Assembly: GCF_900103275.1 (NCBI RefSeq)
Contig: NZ_FNGP01000003.1
Coordinates: 248,001-312,000 of the forward strand
Source: Tessaracoccus oleiagri
GTDB taxonomy: Bacteria; Actinomycetota; Actinomycetes; Propionibacteriales; Propionibacteriaceae
Length of the DNA: 64,000 nucleotides
Reading direction: 5' to 3'
Positions 41,775 through 52,576 of the stretch are shown piece by piece; the stretch's first letter is position 1; the number at the start of each line of letters is the position of its first letter. The notes beneath the pieces were generated by a model that saw only the letters and a list, made by a program, of their open reading frames with translations, searched no databases and was not told where the DNA came from. Position numbers and translations under genes: made by a program.

Positions 41775-43283
41775 ATGCCCCGTATTGACAACGCCGAGCT
41801 ACGCGGCAAGGTCATGTCTGCCGATGAGGCCGCCCAGCTGATCCCCCACGGTGCCGTGGTGGCCACGTCGGGCTTCACCGGTGCCGCGTACCCGAAGGCC
41901 TTGCCAACCGCGATCGCGAACCGCGCCAAGGACTTGCACGACCGGGGCGAGCCCTACCAGATCGACTTCCTCACCGGCGCCTCCACCGCCCCCGACTGCG
42001 ATGGCGTCCTCGCCGAGGCCGACGCCATCCGCCTCCGCTTCCCCTACCAGTCCGACCCGTCGATGCGGCAGGCCATCAACGAGGGACGGATGGGCTACTT
42101 CGACACCCACCTGTCGCACACCGCCCGGCAGGTGACAGCCGGCTTCTTCGGGAAGGTCGACGTCGCCATCGTCGAGGCCACCCGCATCGACGCCGACGGC
42201 AACCTGATCCCCTCCTCGGGCGTCGGCAACAACGTGGAGTTCCTCGACGCGGCCGAGAAGATCATCATCGAGGTCAACTCCTGGCAGTCCGAGGACCTCG
42301 AGGGGATGGCCGACATCTACCGGATCGGCGCCGCCCCGGGCCGCCAGCACATCCCGATCTACGCCACCGGCGACCGCATCGGCACCACCTACATCGACAT
42401 CGACGTGTCCAAGGTGGTGGCGGTCGTCGAGACCGACCTCCCCGACCGCAACGCCCCCTTCAAACCGATCGACCACGTCTCCAAGCAGATCGCCGGCCAC
42501 TTCCTCGACTTCCTCGAGGACGAGGTGCGCTTCGGCCGCCTCCGCTACGACGGGTACGTCATGCAGTCCGGCGTCGGCAACGTGCCGAACGCGGTCATGG
42601 CCGGGCTGCTCGACTCGAAGTTCGAGAACATCCAGGCCTACACCGAGGTGATCCAGGACGGGATGGTCGACCTCATCGACGCGGGCAAGATGTCGGTGGC
42701 CTCGGCCACGTCGTTCTCGCTCTCCCCGGAGTACGCGCAGAAGATGAACGAGGAGGCGGCGCACTACCGCAAGTACATCATCACGCGGCCGCTGCAGGTC
42801 TCCAACCACCCGGAGGTCATCCGCCGACTCGACCTGATCTCGAACAACGGACTGATCGAGGCGGACATCTACGGCAACGTGAACTCCACCAACGTCTCCG
42901 GGTCGCGCATCATGAACGGCATCGGCGGCTCGGGCGACTTCACGCGCAACGCCTTCACGTCGACGTTCATCACGCCGTCCGTGGCGAAGCACGGCGCGAT
43001 CTCCGCGATCGTGCCGTTCGCCTCGCACATCGACCACACCGAGCACGACGCGATGGTCATCGTCTCCGAGTACGGGTACGCCGACCTGCGCGGGCTGTCC
43101 CCGCAGGAGCGGGTGCCGCGGATGATCGCCATCGCGCACCCGGACTACCGGCCGCTGCTGCAGGAGTACTTCGATCACGCGAAGGCCACCTCGCCGCAGC
43201 AGACCCCGCACGACCTCGCCAGGGCGTTCGAGTTCCACCTGCGCCTGGCCGAGACCGGCTCGATGATGCCGCGCGGCGCCTGA
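41775..43283 (+). CDS. Acetyl-CoA hydrolase/succinyl-CoA:acetate (propionate) CoA-transferase
   Basis: This 502-residue enzyme is a class I CoA-transferase of the acetyl-CoA hydrolase/succinyl-CoA:acetate type. The catalytic Glu291 lies in YTEVIQDGMVDL, and the CoA loop is GVGNVPNAVMAGL. Other family motifs are FTGAAYPKALP and EYGYADLRGLSPQERVP. In propionibacteria this kind of enzyme passes CoA between succinyl-CoA and acetate or propionate, so fermentation end products are formed without spending ATP. GGAGAGAG precedes the ATG. A terminator follows. Confidence 0.93.
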   Translation: MPRIDNAELRGKVMSADEAAQLIPHGAVVATSGFTGAAYPKALPTAIANRAKDLHDRGEPYQIDFLTGASTAPDCDGVLAEADAIRLRFPYQSDPSMRQAINEGRMGYFDTHLSHTARQVTAGFFGKVDVAIVEATRIDADGNLIPSSGVGNNVEFLDAAEKIIIEVNSWQSEDLEGMADIYRIGAAPGRQHIPIYATGDRIGTTYIDIDVSKVVAVVETDLPDRNAPFKPIDHVSKQIAGHFLDFLEDEVRFGRLRYDGYVMQSGVGNVPNAVMAGLLDSKFENIQAYTEVIQDGMVDLIDAGKMSVASATSFSLSPEYAQKMNEEAAHYRKYIITRPLQVSNHPEVIRRLDLISNNGLIEADIYGNVNSTNVSGSRIMNGIGGSGDFTRNAFTSTFITPSVAKHGAISAIVPFASHIDHTEHDAMVIVSEYGYADLRGLSPQERVPRMIAIAHPDYRPLLQEYFDHAKATSPQQTPHDLARAFEFHLRLAETGSMMPRGA

Positions 43284-43293
43284 CTCGCGAACG

Positions 43294-43333
43294 CGGAAGC
43301 GGCCGGCCACCCGAGGGTGACCGGCCGCTTTCG
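43294..43333. terminator. Terminator between CoA-transferase and glnA
   Basis: GAAGCGGCCGG.CACC and GGTGACCGGCCGCTTTC form an imperfect stem of about 14 bp with CTTTC at the end. The convergent glnA stops at 43346, so it can serve both genes. Confidence 0.75.
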
Positions 43334-43345
43334 TGTACCGAGAGC

Positions 43346-44767
43346 TCAGAGCGCGTAGTACAACTCGAACTCGTAGGGGTGCGGGCGCTGGGCGATCGCG
43401 GTGATCTCCGCGCGCTTGAGCTCGATCCACGTCTCGATGAGGTCGGGCGTGAACACGTCCCCGGCCAGCAGGAAGTCGTGGTCCGTCTCCAGCCGGTCGA
43501 GCACCGCTCCGAGGCTCGCGGGCACCGTGGGCACCTGGTCGTGCTCCTCGGGCGGCAGCTCGTAGAGGTCCTTGTCGACCGGCGCCAGCGGCTCGATGCG
43601 GTTCTGGACCCCGTCGAGGCCGGCGAGCAGCATCGCGGCGAACGCCAGGTACGGGTTCGACGACGGGTCGGGGCAGCGGAACTCGATCCGCTTCGCCTTC
43701 GGGTTCGAGCCCGTGATCGGGATCCGGATGCAGGCCGAGCGGTTGCGCTGCGAGTAGACCAGGTTCACGGGGGCCTCGAAGCCGGGCACCAGACGGTGGT
43801 AGGAGTTCACCGACGGGTTGGTGAACGCCAGCAGCGACGGGGCGTGCTTGAGGAGCCCACCGATGTACCAGCGGGCGACGTCGGAGAGGCCGGCGTAGCC
43901 GTTCTCGTCGTAGAACAGGGGCTTGCCGTCGTTCCACAGGGACTGGTGGCAGTGCATGCCCGACCCGTTGTCGCCGAAGATGGGCTTCGGCATGAAGGTG
44001 GCGGTCTTGCCGGCCTCCCAGGCGGTGTTCCTGACGAGGTACTTGAACTTCATCACGTCGTCGGCCGACCGCAGCAGCGTGTCGAAGCGCCAGTTGATCT
44101 CCGCCTGCCCAGCGGTCCCCACCTCGTGGTGGGCACGCTCGACCTGCAGCCCGGCGTTCTCCATGTGGCGGACGATGTCGTCGCGGAGGTCACCGAAGTG
44201 GTCCACCGGCGCGACGGGGAAGTAGCCGCCCTTGTACTTCACCTTGTAGCCGCGGTTGCCGCCGTCCTCGACCCGGCCCGTGTTCCACGCGCCGGCCTCG
44301 GAATCGATGTGGTAGTAGGCCGAGTTGGAGGTGGTGTCGAAGCGGATGTCGTCGAACACGTAGAACTCGGCCTCGGGGGCGAAGAACGCGGTGTCCGCGA
44401 TCCCCGTCGACTGCAGGTACGCCTCCGCCTTGCGGGCGATGTTGCGCGGGTCACGCGAGTACGGTTCCTTGGTCAGCGGGTCGTGGACGAAGAAGTTCAC
44501 GTTCAGCGTCTTGGACTTGCGGAAGGGATCGACGAACGCGGTCGTCGGGTCGGGCAGCAGCGACATGTCCGATTCGTGGATCTTCTGGAATCCGGTGATG
44601 GAGGACCCGTCGAAGTTGAGACCGTCCTCGAACACGGCTTCATCGAAAGCGGCGGCCGGCACGGTGAAATGCTGCATGACGCCGGGGATGTCGCAGAACC
44701 GCACATCGATGGTCTCGATGTCACCGTCCCGGACGTAGGCCAGCAGTTCTTCAGCGTTCTTGAACAT
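43346..44767 (-). CDS. glnA: Type I glutamine synthetase
   Basis: This 473-residue ammonia-assimilating enzyme is a normal GSI-beta protein. Motifs are [21 protein letters not shown], the ATP loop [17 protein letters not shown], and NRSACIRIP. The adenylylation site is Tyr402 in [11 protein letters not shown], the target of the GlnE protein encoded 6 kb away. AGAGAGGGG precedes the ATG. It is monocistronic, with a terminator-like hairpin before it and a terminator after it. Confidence 0.97.
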   Translation of the reverse strand: MFKNAEELLAYVRDGDIETIDVRFCDIPGVMQHFTVPAAAFDEAVFEDGLNFDGSSITGFQKIHESDMSLLPDPTTAFVDPFRKSKTLNVNFFVHDPLTKEPYSRDPRNIARKAEAYLQSTGIADTAFFAPEAEFYVFDDIRFDTTSNSAYYHIDSEAGAWNTGRVEDGGNRGYKVKYKGGYFPVAPVDHFGDLRDDIVRHMENAGLQVERAHHEVGTAGQAEINWRFDTLLRSADDVMKFKYLVRNTAWEAGKTATFMPKPIFGDNGSGMHCHQSLWNDGKPLFYDENGYAGLSDVARWYIGGLLKHAPSLLAFTNPSVNSYHRLVPGFEAPVNLVYSQRNRSACIRIPITGSNPKAKRIEFRCPDPSSNPYLAFAAMLLAGLDGVQNRIEPLAPVDKDLYELPPEEHDQVPTVPASLGAVLDRLETDHDFLLAGDVFTPDLIETWIELKRAEITAIAQRPHPYEFELYYAL

Positions 44768-44788
44768 TTGGAGAGCCCCTCTCTGTAG

Positions 44789-44822
44789 CAGGCGGGGCCC
44801 ACTCTAGATGAGTGGGCCCCGC
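44789..44822 (-). terminator. Terminator-like hairpin after the symporter gene
   Basis: GCGGGGCCCACTC and GAGTGGGCCCCGC form a 13-bp stem around TAGAT/ATCTA. It lies between the stop of the symporter gene and the glnA start. T runs are poor, so its efficiency is uncertain. Confidence 0.6.
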
Positions 44823-44847
44823 CGCGAATCGTCCGGTGTTTATAAGT

Positions 44848-46203
44848 TCAGATCTTGGCGCTGAACTCCGGCTTGGCGTGGTATATGTCCTCGTCCAGCA
44901 CGCCGGCGCGCTTGGCGACGACCGTGGGCACGAGGGCCTGGCCGGTGACGTTGAGGGCGGTGCGCCCCATATCGACGATCGGCTCGACGGCGAGGAGCAG
45001 GCCGACGCCGGCCAGGGGGAGGCCCAGCGTGGAGAGCGTGAGGGTGAGCATCACCGTCGCGCCGGTGGTCCCGGCGGTGGCGGCGGAGCCGATCACCGCG
45101 ACGAACGCGATGAGCAGGTAGTGGGTCAGGTTGAGGTCCACGCCGTAGAACTGGGCGATGAAGATCGCCGCGAGCGCCGGGAAGATCGCGGCGCAGCCGT
45201 CCATCTTGGTCGTCGCGCCGAGCGGCACCGCGAAGCTGGCGTACCGGCGCGGCACGCCGAGGTTGCGCTCGGCGACCTGCTCGGTGACCGGCATGACGCC
45301 CATCGAGGAGCGCGTGACGAAGCCGAGCGAGATCACGGGCCACACGTTGCGGTAGAACTGCCCGACGCCGAGTCCGTGGAGCTTCAGGATGACGGGGTAG
45401 ACGACGAGCCAGACGATGGCCAGGCCGACGTACAGCGCCACGACGAAGGCGCCGAGCGAGGCGAGCGAGCTCCAGCCGTAGGTGACGACGGCGCGCCCGA
45501 TCAGCGCGGCGGTGCCGATGGGGGCGAGGCGGATGATCCACCAGAGCACCTTCTGCACCACGGCGAGGACCGACTCCGTCAGCGAGACGAACTGGGCCGC
45601 CTTCTCGCCGACCTTCAGCGCCGCGATGCCGAAGGCGATGGAGATCAGCAGGATCTGCAGGATGGAGAAGTTCGGGGTGGCGGTGAACCCGGCCTCCGCA
45701 TCACCGCTCACCCGGACGCCGAGGCCCAGGATGTTGCTGGGGATGAGGCCGGTGAGGAAGGCGAGCCAGTCGCCGGTGCGTCCCGGCTCCTGCGCGGCGT
45801 CCCCGGAGACGCCGGCGGTGAGCCACGGGCTGGAGACCAGGCCGGCGAGGATGCCGACGACCACGCTGGCGAGCGCGGTGATGCCGAACCAGATCAGCGT
45901 GCTGACGGCGAGGCGGGCGGCATTGGTGACCTCGCGGAGCCGCGAAACCGAGGAGATGACGGCGGTGACGACGAGCGGCACGACCAGCACGGTGAGGAGC
46001 TTGACGTAGCCGCTGCCGACCTCGCTGAGGAGGACGGTGAGCCAATTGGGGGACTCGTCGGCGCCCGGGCCGATGGCCGCTGCGGCGAGGCCGAGGAAGA
46101 GGCCGACGACGAGGCCGAGGAAGATCTGGAAGCCGAAGGACTTCCACAGGGGTTGCTTGTTCTGCGGCTGCACGTCGGCAGGCGCGATGGCGGTCTGTGC
46201 CAT
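44848..46203 (-). CDS. Dicarboxylate/amino acid:cation symporter (DAACS family)
   Basis: This 451-residue membrane protein of the glutamate/aspartate/C4-dicarboxylate symporter family has eight helices plus two re-entrant hairpins. The Ser-rich hairpin TRSSMGVMPVT and the substrate-site region GATTKMDGCAAIF are visible, although the NMDGT motif of GltP reads KMDGC here. It brings in glutamate, aspartate or dicarboxylates with sodium or protons. It is next to glnA, which uses glutamate, but has its own promoter region (46204-46405). Confidence 0.92.
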   Translation of the reverse strand: MAQTAIAPADVQPQNKQPLWKSFGFQIFLGLVVGLFLGLAAAAIGPGADESPNWLTVLLSEVGSGYVKLLTVLVVPLVVTAVISSVSRLREVTNAARLAVSTLIWFGITALASVVVGILAGLVSSPWLTAGVSGDAAQEPGRTGDWLAFLTGLIPSNILGLGVRVSGDAEAGFTATPNFSILQILLISIAFGIAALKVGEKAAQFVSLTESVLAVVQKVLWWIIRLAPIGTAALIGRAVVTYGWSSLASLGAFVVALYVGLAIVWLVVYPVILKLHGLGVGQFYRNVWPVISLGFVTRSSMGVMPVTEQVAERNLGVPRRYASFAVPLGATTKMDGCAAIFPALAAIFIAQFYGVDLNLTHYLLIAFVAVIGSAATAGTTGATVMLTLTLSTLGLPLAGVGLLLAVEPIVDMGRTALNVTGQALVPTVVAKRAGVLDEDIYHAKPEFSAKI

Positions 46204-46393
46204 GGGAATGGGTGCTTTCTACTGGTGACGGGTGGGGCTGGGGACGACTGCGGGGACCGGCGTCAACAGGACGCGGTCGTGATGATGCAGTTGTCGACCC
46301 AGGGCCGGGTCACCAGGATTGGCATGGGCAAAGGATGTCACAGGGCGGCCCGCACCACAAGTGCCCGGTTGGCCGGGCCCACGGCGCAGCCGC

Positions 46394-46399
46394 TACGCT
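46394..46399 (+). promoter_or_regulatory. -10 hexamer TACGCT for probable leaderless RDD gene
   Basis: TACGCT ends 7 bases before the GTG at 46406. A TTGGCC lies 19 bases further upstream (46369-46374). Confidence 0.45.
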
Positions 46400-46405
46400 C
46401 GCGGT

Positions 46406-46819
46406 GTGGACAGCGGCTACCCGGGTGAGAGCATCGGACTGCCGTCGTCTGGGCCCGGCTCGCTCGCGAGCTGGCGTGCCCGGGTGGCGGCGATGATCGG
46501 GGACTGGGCGGCGTCCATGCTGGTGGCCACCATGCTGTTCGGCCCGGGCGTGCTCACCGAGTCCGGCTGGAGGAGCTTCATGGTGCTGGCGGTCTACTTC
46601 GTCGAGGCATCGGTGCTGACGACCGTGACCGGCAGTTCCTTCGGCCAGTTGCTGGCCCGGATCGGCGTGACCCGCGTCGAGGGCGGACCGCTCGGCCTCT
46701 GGCGCCCCACCGTGCGTACCGCGTTGAAGTGCCTGGTGATCCCGATGTTCGTGGTGGGCGCTGAACGGCGGGGCCTGCACGACCTCCTGCTCGGCACCGT
46801 GGTGGTCAACCGGCGCTGA
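46406..46819 (+). CDS. RDD family membrane protein
   Basis: This 137-residue protein has three hydrophobic helices. The RDD signature is present in partly altered form: RVAAMIGDWAASMLVA (Arg and Asp of the first helix) and ERRGLHDLLLGTVVV at the C-terminus, where the family has R.lHD...GT.VV. The mycobacterial counterpart also lies next to glnA1. Function unknown; transport or envelope roles have been suggested for the family. The GTG start has no ribosome binding site and is probably leaderless. Confidence 0.85.
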   Translation: MDSGYPGESIGLPSSGPGSLASWRARVAAMIGDWAASMLVATMLFGPGVLTESGWRSFMVLAVYFVEASVLTTVTGSSFGQLLARIGVTRVEGGPLGLWRPTVRTALKCLVIPMFVVGAERRGLHDLLLGTVVVNRR

Positions 46820-46924
46820 GGGCCGGCCGGCCCCAGTACGCGAGTCGTGGGGCGGAACTCTTGCATCATCGCCCGTTCCGAAGAACACTGAGGAGCAACG
46901 AGGTCATCACGGAACCGGGCCGAC

Positions 46925-48352
46925 ATGAATTCCGAACTCTCACCGTTCCAGCGCGGCGGGCAGGACCTGCCGGTGACGTTCGTCGCGCCGGTACCTTCGC
47001 GGGCCGGTGACGCCATCGACCTGGACGCCGCGGTCGATCGTTCCCGCGGCCGTCGCCGGGGCATCACGGCCGCGGTGGCCGTGCTCGTCCTGGCGGTGCT
47101 GGCCGGGCAGTGGGTGTTGCGGCCCCCGCAGGCCGACTGGCTGGAGGCCGGACTGGTCGTCGGACTGGAGCAACCGCCGCCCGCGATGGCCTCCGTGCAC
47201 GCGTTCGGCCGCGTCGGCGGCATGGAACTCACCGCGAGGGTGTCGCTCGGCGGCCGGACGGTGCAGGTGCGCAGCGTGACCAACGAGGGCCGCACTACCC
47301 TCTGGGAGCGCGAGGTGGGGGCCGACCGGCCGATCGGGGCCGTGAGCCTCGTGGGCAACGCTGCGGACCGGCGGGCACTGTTGGTTCTCTCGACGCCCCG
47401 GACGCTCGCGCCCGGGGCGGAGGACGAACGCGACGTGGTCGTCGCGTTGAACCTCGACGACGGACGCGAGCTCTCGCGTCGTGACTGGGACCCGGCCCAC
47501 CGGCTCGTCCCCTCCGACGACGGACGCATCTACCGCCTCGACACCGGCACGTCGGAGATCCAGGCGATGCAGGACATCAACTCCGTGAGCTGGCGCACCA
47601 CCATCGACCCGTACATGTGGCTCGGGCACGCGCCCGAGCTCCGCAGGCACGGGGGCTGGCTGCTGCTGGTCCCCGAGGACGAGGGCCGCCGCGCGACCAT
47701 GCGGGGCGGTGACGTCTTCCTCACGGCACTCGACCCCGCGACGGGGGCCATTCCCGGCTGGCTGGCAGTGGCGGGGCCCGGGGAGCGGTTCCAGCGGCAG
47801 GCGCTGGAGGACCTGTTCGTCGAGCATTCGGTGGGTGCGGGGGAGCGCGTGGTCAGGGCTCGCCGGTGGAGCGACGGGGCGGTGCGTTGGCAGCGGTTCG
47901 ACGCGGGACTCATCCCGCTGGCGGTCGACGGGAAGCTCTACGCCACGTCGTCCACCCTCGAGGGGACGCGGCTCATGCGGCTCGACCCGGCCGACGGCGG
48001 CTTGCTCTGGGAGCGGGAACTCGAGGGCACGATGACGCTGCTGCTGGGCGGGGACGAGGGCTTGGTCGCGGTCACGCCCGACCGGTGGGCGATCACGGTG
48101 CTCGACGAGGACTCCGGCGAGGTGCGTGCGGAGCTTCCCTACGAGGGTGCGCCCCATCTGGGCACGGGCTCGTACTTCAGCGCCGGGCTCTCCCCGGCTG
48201 GTGACCTCGTCCTGTCGCGTCGTGGTCTGGGCGACGGCGCGCTGGAGTGGCGGGAGACCTACCGCGGCTTCCGAGCCGTGACGCAGGTGGGGCCGAGGCT
48301 GCTCCTGGTGGCCCCGGAGGAGCAGCGCCTGTCGCCGCTGTACCCGCCCTGA
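46925..48352 (+). CDS. PQQ-like beta-propeller protein with N-terminal membrane anchor
   Basis: This 475-residue protein has a cytoplasmic N-tail, one transmembrane helix (about residues 43-63), and a large outer domain. The outer domain has repeated blade-like segments such as LVPSDDGRIYRLDTGTSEI, DGKLYATSSTLEGTRLMRLD and GLLWERELEGTMTLL. This is the pattern of PQQ-like beta-propeller proteins of the BamB type, which usually scaffold other proteins. No specific partner can be named. It ends 4 bases from the convergent ABC-F gene. Confidence 0.75.
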   Translation: MNSELSPFQRGGQDLPVTFVAPVPSRAGDAIDLDAAVDRSRGRRRGITAAVAVLVLAVLAGQWVLRPPQADWLEAGLVVGLEQPPPAMASVHAFGRVGGMELTARVSLGGRTVQVRSVTNEGRTTLWEREVGADRPIGAVSLVGNAADRRALLVLSTPRTLAPGAEDERDVVVALNLDDGRELSRRDWDPAHRLVPSDDGRIYRLDTGTSEIQAMQDINSVSWRTTIDPYMWLGHAPELRRHGGWLLLVPEDEGRRATMRGGDVFLTALDPATGAIPGWLAVAGPGERFQRQALEDLFVEHSVGAGERVVRARRWSDGAVRWQRFDAGLIPLAVDGKLYATSSTLEGTRLMRLDPADGGLLWERELEGTMTLLLGGDEGLVAVTPDRWAITVLDEDSGEVRAELPYEGAPHLGTGSYFSAGLSPAGDLVLSRRGLGDGALEWRETYRGFRAVTQVGPRLLLVAPEEQRLSPLYPP

Positions 48353-48356
48353 CCGG

Positions 48357-50117
<1,761 letters not shown>

Positions 50118-50118
50118 G

Positions 50119-50889
50119 TCAGCGGCCGCGCATCGCCCTGTGTGCGCCCTTCATGTTGATCGGGCCCTTGGGGATTGGGGCCTTGGGGCGCATGGCGTCG
50201 AGCGAGCGCAGGCGGTTGCGGGTCTCGTTGATCTGCGCGTCGGTGAGCTGCTTGGGCAGCTTCTTGATGTGGTCGGCGAGCTTGTCGAGCGGCACCTGTC
50301 CAGGGCCAGTGCCCATCTGGACCACCTGGGCCTGCACGCCGTAGAGCACCTGGTCGTGCTTCTTCTTCTCGCTGGCGAGCAGCGCCTTGAGACGGCCGGG
50401 CTCGCCCTCGCCGATCAGCACGAGGCCGCCGGGGCCGAGCGTGCGGTGCACCGCGTCGTAGCTCTTGGTGACGGCGATACCGGGCGTGGAGTGCCACTTC
50501 TTGCTCAGCATGTTGAGGGCGACCTCGGCCGAGCCGGGCTGTCCCTCGTAACGCTTGTAGGCGCCGCGACGGGCGCGGCGGGTGAGCATCAGCAGCACGG
50601 CCATGATGCCGGTGGTGATGGCGAGGATGGTCCACAGGAGGATCCCCAGCCAGCCGTTGGCGAGCCACAGGGTGAGCGCGAGGATGACGAGGAACGGCAC
50701 CAGGAAGGATGCCACCAGGATGAGCCCGAGCTTGGGATCGTGCTCCTTGGTCGCCTTGTACACCTCGACGAGCTGACGCCACCGGCCCCAGTCGGCGGGG
50801 TTGGTGGAGTTCTTCCGACGAAGCTTCTCGGCCCGGGCCTCGGCCTTCTGCTTCGCCTCGAGTGCCTTGGCCTTCTCGCTCTTTGCCAT
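50119..50889 (-). CDS. DUF4191 family membrane protein
   Basis: This 256-residue protein has a very basic N-terminal helix (Lys/Ala/Glu rich), two transmembrane helices (about residues 58-78 and 82-102), and a soluble domain with WHSTPGIAVTKSYDAVHRTL and GPGGLVLIGEGEPGRLKALL. It matches the actinobacterial DUF4191 family, which is nearly always beside lipA. A role linked to lipoate or to the membrane has been supposed but not shown. It starts 17 bases after the lipA stop. Confidence 0.9.
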   Translation of the reverse strand: MAKSEKAKALEAKQKAEARAEKLRRKNSTNPADWGRWRQLVEVYKATKEHDPKLGLILVASFLVPFLVILALTLWLANGWLGILLWTILAITTGIMAVLLMLTRRARRGAYKRYEGQPGSAEVALNMLSKKWHSTPGIAVTKSYDAVHRTLGPGGLVLIGEGEPGRLKALLASEKKKHDQVLYGVQAQVVQMGTGPGQVPLDKLADHIKKLPKQLTDAQINETRNRLRSLDAMRPKAPIPKGPINMKGAHRAMRGR

Positions 50890-50906
50890 GGTCGCTTTCT
50901 AGTGGA

Positions 50907-51842
50907 TCAGGACTGCTTCTTCCGCGCGTCCATCGCGGTGCGGTACAGGCGACCGGCGCGGTAGGACGACCGGACCAGAGGTCCGGACAGCACACCAGAG
51001 TATCCGATCTCCTTGGCCTCCTGCTCCAGCTCCGCGAACTCGTCGGGCGTGACCCAGCGGTCGATGGGGTGGAGGGTGGCGTTGGGGCGCAGGTACTGGG
51101 TGATCGTGATCAGCTCCGCACCGGCGTCGTGCAGGTCGCGCAGGGCGCCCGAGATCTCCTCGCGGGTCTCGCCCATGCCGAGGATGAGGTTGGACTTGGT
51201 GACGAGCCCCTCGTCGCGCGACCAGCGCAGCACCTCGAGCGACCGGTCGTAGCGGAATCCGGGACGGATGCGCTTGAAGATCCGCGGGACGGTCTCGACG
51301 TTGTGGGCGAAGACCTCGGGGCGCGCGTCGAACAGCTGCTGCAGCAGTTCCCGCTTGCCGGAAAAGTCGGGCGCCAGCATCTCGACCCCCACACCGGGGT
51401 TGACGGCGTGGATCTGGCGGATCGTCTCCGCGTACAGCCAGGCGCCCTCGTCTGGCAGGTCGTCGCGGCAGACGCCGGTGACGGTGGCGTAGCGCAGCCC
51501 CATCTGCTTCACGGAGGCGGCCACCCTCAGCGGCTCGGCCGGGTCGTAGCCCTCGGGCTTCGCGGACGTGATCTGGCAGAAGTCGCAGCGCCGGGTGCAC
51601 TGGTCGCCGCCGATCAGGAAGGTGGACTCGCGGTCCTCCCAGCACTCGTAGATGTTGGGGCAGCCGGCCTCCTGGCACACGGTGTGGAGGTTGCCCGTCT
51701 TGACGATGCTCTGCAGGTCGTTGTAGTTCGGCCCCATCTTCGCCTTGGTGCGGATCCACTCCGGCTTGCGTTCGATGGGGGTCTCCGCGTTGCGCGCTTC
51801 CACGCGGAGGAGTTTCCGACCTTCTGGCTTCACTGCAGTCAC
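50907..51842 (-). CDS. lipA: Lipoyl synthase
   Basis: This 311-residue radical SAM enzyme inserts two sulfur atoms into the octanoyl group on lipoyl domains. Both iron-sulfur cluster motifs are present: the auxiliary cluster in [12 protein letters not shown] and the SAM cluster in [10 protein letters not shown]. The C-terminal RSSYRA segment supplies the Ser ligand. The GTG at 51842 has AGGGTGG upstream; a second in-frame GTG lies three codons later. It stands between lipB and the DUF4191 gene. Confidence 0.96.
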   Translation of the reverse strand: MTAVKPEGRKLLRVEARNAETPIERKPEWIRTKAKMGPNYNDLQSIVKTGNLHTVCQEAGCPNIYECWEDRESTFLIGGDQCTRRCDFCQITSAKPEGYDPAEPLRVAASVKQMGLRYATVTGVCRDDLPDEGAWLYAETIRQIHAVNPGVGVEMLAPDFSGKRELLQQLFDARPEVFAHNVETVPRIFKRIRPGFRYDRSLEVLRWSRDEGLVTKSNLILGMGETREEISGALRDLHDAGAELITITQYLRPNATLHPIDRWVTPDEFAELEQEAKEIGYSGVLSGPLVRSSYRAGRLYRTAMDARKKQS

Positions 51843-51851
51843 GCTGCCACC

Positions 51852-52496
51852 CTACTCGCTTCCGAAATCGAGCGCCGCCTCCAGGTGCGGCCGCAGGTCC
51901 CTCGCCACGCCCTCGACCGTCCAGTCGCCGGGGACCTCCTCGACGATCGAGGTGACGCCCGCGTCGGCGATGCCGCACGGGATGATGTTGCCGAACCGTT
52001 CGGCGCTGGAGGCGACGTTGAGCGCGAAGCCATGCATGGTGGTGCGCCGGGAGACGCGGACGCCGATCGCGCAGATCTTCCGCTCCGGCCGGTCGGCGTC
52101 GGCGGGCAGCCAGACGCCGGTGCGGCCCTCGACGCGCCCGCCGGGGATGCCGTAGTCGGTCAGGAGCCCCATGACGGCCTCCTCCAGCTTGCGCACGTAG
52201 TCCACCACGCCCATGCCGTCGCGGAGGCGGACGATGGGGTAGCCGACGAGCTGGCCGGGGCCGTGGTAGGTGATCTTGCCGCCGCGGTCCACGTCGATCA
52301 CGGGTGTCCCGTCGAACGGCCGCTCCTCGGGGAGGGTACGGCGCCCCGCGGTGTAGACAGGGGAGTGCTCGACGAACAGCACGTGCCCGGGCCGCTGACC
52401 CGAGGCCACCGCGTCGTGCACCTGCCGCTGGTAGTCCCACGTGCGCTGGTAGTCCGCGTCGCCCCGGCCCAGGCCGAGATCCTCGAAGGTCAGCAT
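51852..52496 (-). CDS. lipB: Octanoyltransferase
   Basis: This 214-residue enzyme transfers octanoate from acyl carrier protein to lipoyl domains. It has the motifs [32 protein letters not shown] and, for catalysis, the Lys in [12 protein letters not shown] and Cys in [13 protein letters not shown]. It supplies the substrate for LipA. A TAACCT hexamer ends 8 bases before the ATG, so the lip genes may have their own leaderless promoter besides read-through from sucB. Confidence 0.96.
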   Translation of the reverse strand: MLTFEDLGLGRGDADYQRTWDYQRQVHDAVASGQRPGHVLFVEHSPVYTAGRRTLPEERPFDGTPVIDVDRGGKITYHGPGQLVGYPIVRLRDGMGVVDYVRKLEEAVMGLLTDYGIPGGRVEGRTGVWLPADADRPERKICAIGVRVSRRTTMHGFALNVASSAERFGNIIPCGIADAGVTSIVEEVPGDWTVEGVARDLRPHLEAALDFGSE

Positions 52497-52503
52497 GCCG
52501 GTC

Positions 52504-52509
52504 AGGTTA
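52504..52509 (-). promoter_or_regulatory. -10 hexamer TAACCT for probable leaderless lipB
   Basis: On the minus strand TAACCT ends 8 bases before the ATG at 52496, right after the hairpin that follows sucB. Confidence 0.4.
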
Positions 52510-52519
52510 CTCCACCCTT

Positions 52520-52563
52520 CAACGACCGGCGGCCGGCCCCCCGACAGGGGACCGGCCGTCGCA
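52520..52563 (-). terminator. Hairpin after sucB
   Basis: On the minus strand GACGGCCGGTCCCC and GGGGGGCCGGCCGCCG can form an imperfect stem of about 14 bp, starting 14 bases after the sucB stop. No strong T run follows, so it is a partial terminator at best. Confidence 0.6.
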
Positions 52564-52576
52564 CACGCGGGGTGGC

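Noticed and set aside
43379-44788. A 469-codon open frame on the plus strand across glnA
   Set aside because: Antisense to a canonical glutamine synthetase; no domain, and composition typical of a third-position GC shadow.
44812-46428. A 538-codon open frame on the plus strand across the symporter gene
   Set aside because: Antisense to a clear DAACS-family gene; translation is mostly Asp, Glu, Gly and Arg with no hydrophobic pattern.
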